Shown here one piece after another: positions 1 through 6,560 of a DNA stretch of 11,654 nucleotides (position 1 is its first letter; every line of letters begins with the position of its first letter). The notes below the pieces were generated by a model. That model was not told where the DNA came from. It saw only the letters and a program-made list of their open reading frames with translations, and ran no database searches. Origin of the DNA: an uncultured Prevotella sp. GTDB lineage: Bacteria > Bacteroidota > Bacteroidia > Bacteroidales > Bacteroidaceae. The position numbers and the translations under genes were made by a program. The DNA lies in NCBI GenBank assembly GCA_947303825.1, contig CAMYZK010000044.1, forward strand, positions 1 through 11,654, written 5' to 3'.

Positions 1-1104
1 GCTGATGTTGAAGTGGTTTCCTAGCCTGGAGCTCGCCATGGCATTATACACATATCCCGAAGTGGTGTAGAGCTGCTTGTTGGTGAGGTTGTCGCTCTGT
101 CCGGAGAATGTTCCCGACAGCGATACCTTCTTGAACAGCATTGTCGATGCCGTCACGCCCAAGCTCTGGTAATTATTCGACATGTAGTAGGTGCCCAGCG
201 AGGTGTAGTCGGGCTGCACCATACGATAGCATATATTGGCGTTGATGCCCATGGGGAGCATCAGGTTGAGCGAGGCGTCGCCGGCGAAGCGCATCAGCGA
301 GGAGTATCGCACGTCGAACACCTTGTCCCATCTTTCAGCCTTCTTGTCGTCGATCTTTTCCGCACGCTTGTCAGTGCTGAACACCGATGTTGCGACGTTG
401 GCCGTGAGCGATGCCCACTTAACCGGCGTCACACATCCCTTCAGTCCTACCACGAGGTTTTCCTGCGGTGCGATGACGTTTCTCCATGTCTCGCTGACGG
501 TGGAGAGCTGGTCGTAGGCCCTGAGCAGGTAGAGGTCTATGTAGTTGGAGCTGGAGCCGTAGCCCACCTTGAATCCCCATCCCATGCGGCGGTACTGCGG
601 TTTGCGGGCCGAGGGGTCGGTAGGGTCGTCGTTGATGGCCTTGCGCAGCTTGCCGTAGAAGGCTCCCACACGCAGACGGTCGCTGTTGTACTCCAGTCCC
701 ACGCCGCTCCACGACATGTTGAGCACGTATGGCGAGAATGCCATCGATGACTGTCCGATATGTCCCGTCCAGTTCTTGTATGTCGGTGTGAGGTTGAACG
801 ACAGCTGCGGATAGCTGAAACTGGTGTTGTCGTTGCTGTAGTAGAACGAGAACGGCATGCTGATACCGTAGAGGCTGATGTTCAGGTTGGCATAGATAGT
901 GTTGCTCATCGGCGAGGCATAGCCGTCGCCTACCGATGTGTAGTGATAGGTGTTTGCCGTACCTATCGAGCCTGTCATAATGAGTGGGTCGCTCTTCGCT
1001 ATCGACGAGATATCCTGCGCCAGCACTCTGCCTGCGAAAAGATGAGCAATGATAAATGACATGCTTATCACTTTCATCCATCGGCTATGGTTTGTGGTTT
1101 TCAT
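1..1104 (-). CDS. Outer-membrane beta-barrel-like protein, 3' end beyond the window
   Basis: The frame is open for 368 codons from the ATG at 1104 to the left edge without a stop, so the C-terminus is missing. The first 30 or so residues form a signal peptide ending in ...AGRVLAQD. The rest has short alternating polar and aromatic segments rich in Tyr, Ser, Asn and Trp, as expected for outer-membrane beta strands; examples are SFYYSNDNTSFSYPQLSF and GWGFKVGYGSSSNYIDLYLL. No TonB plug or catalytic motif is visible. The start is uncertain: in-frame ATGs also occur at 1122 and 1116, and at codon 10 (MKVISMSF), which would give the most typical signal peptide. It begins 24 bp after the stop of the 616-aa sorted surface protein, so the two are probably cotranscribed. 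By analogy with PorP/SprF-type barrels that accompany type IX cargo it could help export or anchor that protein, but the usual PorP/SprF N-terminal signature is not seen. That role is inference. Confidence 0.8.
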   Translation of the reverse strand, partial: MKTTNHSRWMKVISMSFIIAHLFAGRVLAQDISSIAKSDPLIMTGSIGTANTYHYTSVGDGYASPMSNTIYANLNISLYGISMPFSFYYSNDNTSFSYPQLSFNLTPTYKNWTGHIGQSSMAFSPYVLNMSWSGVGLEYNSDRLRVGAFYGKLRKAINDDPTDPSARKPQYRRMGWGFKVGYGSSSNYIDLYLLRAYDQLSTVSETWRNVIAPQENLVVGLKGCVTPVKWASLTANVATSVFSTDKRAEKIDDKKAERWDKVFDVRYSSLMRFAGDASLNLMLPMGINANICYRMVQPDYTSLGTYYMSNNYQSLGVTASTMLFKKVSLSGTFSGQSDNLTNKQLYTTSGYVYNAMASSRLGNHFNIS

Positions 1105-1128
1105 TGTAATATTCATTGTCATTTGTCA

Positions 1129-2979
1129 TTATTTGGTAATCTTGATAGTCTTCGTTGCCGAGCCGCTGCTCACTGTCACCAGATAGACACCGGCAGGCAG
1201 TGCCTCAACGCTGGTGGCCTGTCTGTCGGAAGTGAGCACGGTGTTTCCAGAGAGGTCTCTCACACATAGTCTTATAGGCATCCTGGTGCCGTTGACGGTG
1301 ATGTTGCCGCCGCTGTATGCCAGAGTCATCGTCTCGGCAGCCGCAGCCTTGATGCCCTGTGTGGCATTGAAGGTAACGGGAGCCTTGAGGCTTCCAGCCG
1401 TTGCTGCATACCTGACGGTTCTGGACAGGTCGGTGTATGTGCCGGTGACGCTGTCGTAGAGTTTGAAGCTTACCTCCTCGCCCATGTTGCCTGCCACGGA
1501 AATGAAGAAGTGGTGACCGTCGGCGGCACTGCCATATCCTCGGCACTCGTCGCCCACGAAAGCACCTACGCTGTACCTGTCGGCATCTTCGACACCGTCG
1601 ATGACAGCCACGACAGGCATGCTGGAAGCATAGAGGTGTGCGTCGTACTGCCATACCTGCTGTGCCTGTGGCTGTGCTATAGTCTCCTGCGGCAAATAGT
1701 AGTTGCCCCAGTTGAGGTTCGCGGGTTCGCTGTTTGCAGAGTAATAGATATATCCTTTTCCTGCCTCGAAGGTCTTCAGTGTTCCCACCCACTCGTATCC
1801 AGTGAACTCTATAAAGGCATCACGGCCAATGATGACGTCGCCTTCAGTAGCGTTTGCACTCAGCAGGTACTGCAAGTAGTCAAGGGTGTGGTTCTGTTCG
1901 TGGGGATAGTTTATCCAGTTGTAGCCGGGCTGCAGCTGTGTCACCAGGACGCTTCTGGTGTTTTTGCCGTGAGCAGTGCCGAAGTTGAACACCTTGGTGT
2001 ATTGGTTCTTCTCCTCGAAGGTGCTCTTTATCTTATAGGCACCGGCGGCAGCAGTCAGCTCTGTCAGGTCGCCGAAGATACCCGACTGCGGGTCGTTGTA
2101 CAGGGCTTGTTGCTGCGAGCGTATCTCTATTATCTTGTTGTTGTTGTCAATGTTAAGTGTGCTCAGGTAGTCGCCCGTAGAGGGATTGACAAGAGCGTAA
2201 GATGTGGGCATGTATGTAGAAATCCAGTCCCAGCCGTTCTCGTAGCCCACTTCGGCGGGGATGATAAGTTTTCCGGAGATGGTGCCTGCGTCGGAGGGCA
2301 TCTGTCTGCCGGCGTAGGTCACATAATAGTCGTATTCTCCTACTGCGATGCCTCGCAATGTCCAGTCAAGTCCGCTTCCTGTGGCAGTGGCAACAGTCCA
2401 TGCGTTTGGCCCTTTGGAGATGACCAGTTGTACCTGACTCAGGTCAACCACCGTCTCCTGCGGGTTGGCATGGGTCAGCTTGAGCTGCACGTCGTGCAGC
2501 TTCGACAGAGTAAGACGGGCCGGATAGGTGACGACGGCCTCGTCGTGGTTGAGCCATGCAGAGAGCACCACATGGTCTTGTGAGGGAGAGCCGTAGGATT
2601 CCTGATTCCACGTCACGGCCCTGCTTGTGGTGAGGGCGTGCTCGGTGTTGCTTGCCTTGTCATAGAGTCGGAAGCTGATGGTCTTGCCGTCGTCGGCGGC
2701 ATTGGTATAGTTGCCATAGACCTCTATCTGCATCCACGAATGCAGACCCGTGACGACCTCGGCCATGCCTCGGCACTGCCCGTCGATGAAAGCACCAACG
2801 AGATAATGACTGCTGATGTCGTAGAGCGGCACTACGGAACCATTGACAACCAGGTCGGCAAAGACCACCGTTCGGTCTTGCGCTCCATTGCTGTCGGGAT
2901 ACCACTGCCAGGGGTTGTCCTGTGCAGCGGAGCTCAAAGCCAGACAGATTAATGGTATAAAAGCCAGTATTTTCTTCAT
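1129..2979 (-). CDS. 616-aa secreted surface protein with twin GAFV-ECRG modules and a T9SS-type C-terminus
   Basis: Residues 1-19 are a signal peptide (MKKILAFIPL...SSAA). An N-terminal module at about 35-140 carries GAFIDGQCRG (62-71), followed by a Gly-Asn-Tyr/DDGK/FRLYD segment. A linker at about 145-245 is beta-rich and Ig-like. Two GWxW-type modules start at 249 (GWDWISTY) and 352 (GYNWINYP); the second ends in EWVGTLKTFEAGKGYIYY. A second copy of the ECRG module spans about 443-535, with GAFVGDECRG at 472-481 and SFKLYD after it. The last 65 or so residues resemble a type A sorting domain: RDLSGNTVLT, then LPAGVYLVTV and a basic TIKITK end. The protein is therefore predicted to be exported by the Sec and type IX systems to the cell surface. 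It is a shorter paralogue of the 991-aa neighbour, lacking most of that protein's Ig-like repeats. Its biological role is unknown; adhesion or substrate binding is a guess. Confidence 0.88.
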   Translation of the reverse strand: MKKILAFIPLICLALSSAAQDNPWQWYPDSNGAQDRTVVFADLVVNGSVVPLYDISSHYLVGAFIDGQCRGMAEVVTGLHSWMQIEVYGNYTNAADDGKTISFRLYDKASNTEHALTTSRAVTWNQESYGSPSQDHVVLSAWLNHDEAVVTYPARLTLSKLHDVQLKLTHANPQETVVDLSQVQLVISKGPNAWTVATATGSGLDWTLRGIAVGEYDYYVTYAGRQMPSDAGTISGKLIIPAEVGYENGWDWISTYMPTSYALVNPSTGDYLSTLNIDNNNKIIEIRSQQQALYNDPQSGIFGDLTELTAAAGAYKIKSTFEEKNQYTKVFNFGTAHGKNTRSVLVTQLQPGYNWINYPHEQNHTLDYLQYLLSANATEGDVIIGRDAFIEFTGYEWVGTLKTFEAGKGYIYYSANSEPANLNWGNYYLPQETIAQPQAQQVWQYDAHLYASSMPVVAVIDGVEDADRYSVGAFVGDECRGYGSAADGHHFFISVAGNMGEEVSFKLYDSVTGTYTDLSRTVRYAATAGSLKAPVTFNATQGIKAAAAETMTLAYSGGNITVNGTRMPIRLCVRDLSGNTVLTSDRQATSVEALPAGVYLVTVSSGSATKTIKITK

Positions 2980-3031
2980 TATCTTTGGTGCAATATATAT
3001 AATATGTGTAATGAATAATGATTTAAGGAAA

Positions 3032-3085
3032 AAGCATACGCTGGAGAGCCGCTCCCCGAGGGTGTCAGCCCTCCAGGGTATGCTT
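3032..3085 (-). terminator. Branched hairpin terminator or attenuator between the two surface-protein genes
   Basis: Arms at 3032-3046 and 3071-3085 pair over 15 positions with one mismatch (AAGCATAC plus CTGGAG on either side). Read in the gene direction the stem is followed by TTTTTCC, the pattern of an intrinsic terminator. It begins 23 bp after the stop of the 991-aa gene. The 24-nt interior can itself form GAGGG/CCCTC and GGAG/CTCC stems on the minus strand, competing with or branching off the inner end of the main stem. About 50 bp of AT-rich DNA separates it from the next ATG. The 616-aa gene therefore depends on readthrough or on its own promoter; I could not pick out a clean TAnnTTTG element there. 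Confidence 0.8.
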
Positions 3086-3108
3086 GATAGTGTCAGGATG
3101 TGGAGTTG

Positions 3109-6084
3109 TTACTTCATCACCTTGCGCACGGTGCCGTCGCTCATGCGGACAATGCTAATCTTCGAGTGCTGTCCGGCAGCCTGCCTTGTCTCACGGCCCT
3201 GCAGGTCGTAGGTCTTGGCAGCAGAACCGCTAGTGCTGTTAACATTGCTGATGCCCAGTGCGATGGCATCGGATGTCATCTTGAACGGTGCGCTTATCGA
3301 GCCCACGCGCTGCATTGCCTTCACAGTCTGCTCCACGTCGGCATACTCGCCAGTCAGCTCGTTGTACAGGCGGAAGGACACCAGTTCGCCACGGTTGGCA
3401 TGCACGGTGACAAACATCATTCCGTTGACGGCAACACCCTCACCACGGCACTCATTGCCTACGAAGGCACCGAGCGAGTAGTTGTCTATGTTGGCGACAC
3501 CGTCCAGGCTTACCACCATGGTCATGTTGTCGGCAAAGCGCGACGGATCATAGCTCCAAATGCGGTTGCTGCGGCTGGGGTTGGGGTCAACAGTCTGCTG
3601 CTGTTCCAGGGTGGGCTGGTTCATATTACGCTCGTCTGCGAAAAGCAGTTCTGTATCGTTTCCTGTCGGGTTGAACACCACATATCCCTGGCCGGCATCA
3701 ATAGTAGCAAGGTTGCCTACCCACTGTCCGCTGGTGGTCTCTACCGAGCCGTTCTTACCTACGATAACAAATCCGTTGGCCAGTCCTTCAGCACTGACAA
3801 CATTCGAGAGTTGACGGCTGTAGAAGTATGGGCTGCCTACCCAAGTCCAGCCGGGCTTCAGAGTTACTGTATTATGGGACGAAACCTCTCCGTTGGAGAG
3901 ATACGACGTGGTGGCGGTGGCCATCTTTGCCTTGTACATCACGCACTGGCCGATGCCTGTGCCTATCATGGTGCCCAGGTATCCCCAAGCTGCATCGTTA
4001 TAGAGCAGCGTCTGGTGTGTACGAGCCTCTGAGAGGTTGGTGTCGCCGAAGAGGTTCTTCAGTTCATTAGTGCTGCTAGCTACGCCATAGACATTGCTCT
4101 TCCACTGCCAGCCCTGTGCCAGCTCTACCACGTATGGTATCTGCAATGTCAAGGGTGAAGCCTGCGTCTGTTCTGCAGCCTCGGCGTTAAACGTTTGAGC
4201 AAAGTTTCCGGTAGCATCTGTAATCATGAAGTTACAGTCACCGGGCAGCAGTCCGTTGTAGCTGAATGTGATGGGCGTGGTGCTGGTCTGCTTAAACTCT
4301 ACCATAGTCCAAGGAGAATACATGTTCTTCGGAGCAGAGAGGGTGTAGTCCTCTGCATTGATGGTAGCGTTGGAAGGCACTGGTGTCAGGGTGATGGTAC
4401 CGGTGTTCTTCTTGGTGGCATCGGGAGTAATGGTCACTTTGAATGCCGTGAGCGGAATGTTCTCGACGATGTTCAGCTTGAAGGTGAAGTCCTGGCTCTC
4501 CTGTTCGGCCTTAGACCAATTCTGCCAGGTGACGGTCACCTTAACGTTGGCCGAGCCGGCCTTGTAGGCAGTGAACGTGCCACTGTTGCCATTGTCGTTG
4601 ATATTACCATTACCTTCCACTGCACCTTCGGGAGTTACGTCGGTGAGGCTGACGGATGCGGTCTTTGGTGAGCTGCCATTCAGGGTGATATTGCGGAAAA
4701 TGAAGTCCGAGATATCGGTACCGTCATTACTGGTGATGGTCACCTCCAGCGGATTGTTGGTGAATGTAGCCTCGGTAGCGGGATCCACGACATTGACACC
4801 TAGACTTCTCGAAATCTTAGAGCCGTCGGTAGTCGTCACCACAACGGTAGCGTAGCCATATGCGACGGCTGTGATAGTGGTAGTACCAGTCTCAGCGTCA
4901 GCGTCCAGCCGCAGGTGCTCTTCATCCTGTTCAATGCTCCACGACAGGTTCTTGTTGCTGGCATTGTCAGGTTTAACAGTGATGAGCTGCTCCAGACGAG
5001 CCTTGATATCGGTGTCGCCCACATTGGCCATGATGCCCTCGTCGCTTATCTCAATAGCTGTAACAGGCTGCAGCACGGTGATGGTAACTGGTGAACCACT
5101 GAGCCTTACGGTGCCGTCTTCATTCAATATCTGCGGTGTAGCCGTTGTTTCGCCTACAGCAATAGGAGTATAAGCAAACTCACTTTGAGTACTATAGCTG
5201 ATGATTGTGGTGTTGGCAATGCTCCAAATCACCACGTCAGTGCTTCCAGCAGGAGTGAGAGTGTAGTTGCCATCGAGGAAATTTGTCAACGTGCGAGCAT
5301 CGTTGATGTTAACGCTATAAGAGGTCTCTTTGGTGGTGATGGCTGTTGCCGGGCTTAAGATGGTGATGGATCCGGTATAGGTCTTGGTCTTGGGTGCACC
5401 CGTAGGTTCCATACCATCCGGAAGTGTGAGTGTGTACTCTATGGTTCCAGTAGTACGACCAGCAGTAAATACATCGCCTTCGATAGTGCCATAGTTTGCA
5501 TAGTTGCCCAAGCTCCAAGCGCGCTCCTCTGGCAGCAGAGCGCCTTGAGGACTCACGGTAGCGTATGAAGCCAGGTTCACGCTCGTACCCACAGTAACAG
5601 TGATGTCGTTCAGAATAATGCTGGTCTCATCGTTAAGGTTGGGCATTGTCACCGACAGCTGCACATGGTCATTTGAAGATGCGCCAACACCGTAGGTCGT
5701 CGTCGGGTCATACGTAACTTCAGGAGCACAGGTCAAAGGATAAGTACACTGATTGAGTATGTCAAAAAGCTTGAAGGTGATGGGCTGGCCGTCGTCAGCA
5801 TTGTCGGCACCATAGTTGCCTGGCACCACAATCTGAAGGTAAGGAGTCTGCGTTTGACCATATTCCACGGTTGCCGTAGCACGGCACTCATCTCCAATGA
5901 AGGCTGCCACCTGATAAGAATTTGCAAAAAAATCAGGGTCAACCTTGTTGCCATTGACCGTCAAGTCGAAAAACACTACTGTACGGTCCTGCGCCTGCTT
6001 GTTGCCGTGGTCAGCCGGCGTAAAGTCAGCGCGCACACCCAGTGCGAAGCACAATAGTGGGATTAAAGCTAACAGTTTTTTCAT
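3109..6084 (-). CDS. 991-aa secreted surface protein with Ig-like repeats, twin ECRG modules and a T9SS-type C-terminus
   Basis: The signal peptide is residues 1-19 (MKKLLALIPL...VRA). The N-terminal ECRG module at about 30-145 has AAFIGDECRA at 60-69. From about 150 to 640 there are around five beta-sandwich repeats of bacterial Ig-like (BIG2-like) character, seen in phrases such as VTAIEISDEG, LSWSIEQD and ITAVAYGYATVVV. Two GWxW modules begin near 658 (GWQWKSNVYG) and 745 (GWTWVGSPYF), matching those of the 616-aa neighbour, including the shared LYND and YKxK phrases. The second ECRG module is at about 840-930 (GAFVGNECRG, 872-881). The C-terminus (YDLQGRETRQ, then IVRMSDGTVRKVMK) is a sorting-type tail. 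Predicted location is the cell surface through type IX secretion. Function is unknown; the Ig-like stalk between end modules suggests an extended adhesin or binding protein. The start at 6084 gives the signal peptide and is preceded by AT-rich sequence without a clear ribosome binding site. Confidence 0.9.
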   Translation of the reverse strand: MKKLLALIPLLCFALGVRADFTPADHGNKQAQDRTVVFFDLTVNGNKVDPDFFANSYQVAAFIGDECRATATVEYGQTQTPYLQIVVPGNYGADNADDGQPITFKLFDILNQCTYPLTCAPEVTYDPTTTYGVGASSNDHVQLSVTMPNLNDETSIILNDITVTVGTSVNLASYATVSPQGALLPEERAWSLGNYANYGTIEGDVFTAGRTTGTIEYTLTLPDGMEPTGAPKTKTYTGSITILSPATAITTKETSYSVNINDARTLTNFLDGNYTLTPAGSTDVVIWSIANTTIISYSTQSEFAYTPIAVGETTATPQILNEDGTVRLSGSPVTITVLQPVTAIEISDEGIMANVGDTDIKARLEQLITVKPDNASNKNLSWSIEQDEEHLRLDADAETGTTTITAVAYGYATVVVTTTDGSKISRSLGVNVVDPATEATFTNNPLEVTITSNDGTDISDFIFRNITLNGSSPKTASVSLTDVTPEGAVEGNGNINDNGNSGTFTAYKAGSANVKVTVTWQNWSKAEQESQDFTFKLNIVENIPLTAFKVTITPDATKKNTGTITLTPVPSNATINAEDYTLSAPKNMYSPWTMVEFKQTSTTPITFSYNGLLPGDCNFMITDATGNFAQTFNAEAAEQTQASPLTLQIPYVVELAQGWQWKSNVYGVASSTNELKNLFGDTNLSEARTHQTLLYNDAAWGYLGTMIGTGIGQCVMYKAKMATATTSYLSNGEVSSHNTVTLKPGWTWVGSPYFYSRQLSNVVSAEGLANGFVIVGKNGSVETTSGQWVGNLATIDAGQGYVVFNPTGNDTELLFADERNMNQPTLEQQQTVDPNPSRSNRIWSYDPSRFADNMTMVVSLDGVANIDNYSLGAFVGNECRGEGVAVNGMMFVTVHANRGELVSFRLYNELTGEYADVEQTVKAMQRVGSISAPFKMTSDAIALGISNVNSTSGSAAKTYDLQGRETRQAAGQHSKISIVRMSDGTVRKVMK

Positions 6085-6132
6085 AATGATAAATGTTTAA
6101 GTTTGTTATTATGATGTTTATTCTCCTCTTTA

Positions 6133-6178
6133 CGAGTTTTGTATCTTCACCACATCGAGTCTTGTTTCTTCACCACAT
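6133..6178 (-). repeat. Two tandem 23-bp repeats in the leader of the 991-aa gene
   Basis: Units 6133-6155 and 6156-6178 abut exactly and agree at 21 of 23 positions. In the gene direction each reads ATGTGGTGAAGA, then A or T, then ACAA, G or A, ACTCG. They lie 49-94 bp upstream of the ATG at 6084, in the stretch between the small ORF and that gene, so they fall in the 5' leader if transcription starts further upstream. Possible roles are protein binding or leader regulation; none is proven. Confidence 0.75.
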
Positions 6179-6253
6179 ATTTATATATAAAGCAAACCTC
6201 ACTCCACGTTAGAAAAGTCTCTTCGCTCGGCTCTACCGCTTGGCTCGTCCAAG

Positions 6254-6281
6254 AACTCTTAACTCTTAACTCTTAACTCCT
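6254..6281 (-). repeat. Heptanucleotide tandem repeat at the end of the small ORF
   Basis: On the plus strand AACTCTT occurs three times in a row (6254-6274), followed by a variant AACTCCT (6275-6281). The stop codon of the 39-aa ORF (6259-6261) lies within it. The unit is seven bases, so changing its copy number shifts the reading frame downstream. Confidence 0.85.
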
Positions 6282-6378
6282 CAAGCCTCTTGCCCATGAT
6301 ATCTTCCATGTCGAGCAGACGGTCCAAGTAGCTCTTGGCATACTGCATTGCTGCTTCCTGATAGGTTGTCTTTGCCAT
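6259..6378 (-). CDS. Small 39-aa hypothetical protein, possibly truncated by a repeat
   Basis: An ATG at 6378 opens 39 codons, starting MAKTTYQEAAMQYAKSYL and ending EELRVKS. The product is charged and predicted to be one amphipathic helix with no signal peptide or membrane segment, so it would be cytoplasmic. A TAATTTTG promoter element sits 29 bp upstream and A-rich sequence precedes the start, which supports real expression. I do not recognise a family. The stop falls in the AACTCTT repeat. Past it, the same frame continues for 19 more sense codons (FLDEPSGRAERRDF within it) to a TGA at 6199-6201. Without the three repeat units the frame would run through as a 52-aa protein. Either 39 or 52 aa could be the original product. 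It is the first gene after the putative AraC-type operator. Confidence 0.5.
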   Translation of the reverse strand: MAKTTYQEAAMQYAKSYLDRLLDMEDIMGKRLEELRVKS

Positions 6379-6407
6379 TTTTTATATAATTTTTCCCAAT
6401 ATCGTTG

Positions 6408-6415
6408 CAAAATTA
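6408..6415 (-). promoter_or_regulatory. Bacteroidetes-type -7 promoter element (TAATTTTG)
   Basis: On the minus strand TAATTTTG matches the Bacteroidetes consensus TAnnTTTG and is followed by CAACGATATT, typical of sequence around the start of transcription. A TTTG lies only 11 bp upstream (6427-6430), too close for the usual -33 box, so recognition may rely on an activator. It faces the small ORF (ATG at 6378) and then the surface-protein genes. Confidence 0.6.
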
Positions 6416-6437
6416 ATAAAATTAAACAAAACGCGCG

Positions 6438-6473
6438 TTATCATTTCGTCAACTTGTCTTATCATTTCGTTAA
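6438..6473 (-). promoter_or_regulatory. Candidate AraC-type operator: two direct repeats 21 bp apart
   Basis: TTATCATTTCGT occurs at 6438-6449 and again at 6459-6470. Extended to 15 bp (6438-6452 and 6459-6473) the copies differ at one position. In the gene direction the core is ACGAAATGATAA. The 21-bp period places both on the same DNA face, the same spacing as the araI half-sites bound by AraC. The pair begins 22 bp upstream of the TAATTTTG element, an activator position. A 10-bp palindrome AACGCGCGTT (6430-6439) abuts the proximal copy, and an inverted partial copy (AAATGATAAC) lies at 6525-6534. The neighbouring gene encodes an AraC-type regulator, the likely binder by inference. Confidence 0.6.
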
Positions 6474-6486
6474 AAATACAGAAATA

Positions 6487-6519
6487 AAGAGGCGAATGTT
6501 ACATTTTCATTCGCCTTTT
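6487..6519 (-). terminator. Intrinsic terminator after the TPR-AraC regulator gene
   Basis: GGCGAATG (6491-6498) pairs with CATTCGCC (6508-6515) around a 9-nt loop. The stem extends by A-T and G-T pairs to about 12 bp (6487-6498 with 6508-6519). It lies 42 bp past the stop at 6561. Read on the minus strand it is followed by a T-rich tract (TTTATTTC). The plus strand also has TTTT after the stem, so it may work in both directions. Confidence 0.75.
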
Positions 6520-6560
6520 CTAAAAAATGATAACCAGCAACAAAAAGACAACCCTTCCTG

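Noticed and set aside
1510..2583. Long plus-strand open frame of 357 codons
   Set aside because: It is antisense to the well-supported 616-aa gene. Its composition (Val/Leu/Cys/His runs) is what a reverse reading of that gene produces, and no domain or start context is seen.
1129..2979. The 616- and 991-aa proteins as lipoproteins (Cys at residue 12)
   Set aside because: The residue before the Cys is Ile or Leu rather than Gly, Ala or Ser, and it lies inside the hydrophobic core. A type I cleavage site after residue 19 fits better.
3100..4032. Plus-strand open frame of 310 codons
   Set aside because: It is the antisense shadow of the C-terminal modules of the 991-aa protein and has a His/Cys-rich, domain-free translation.
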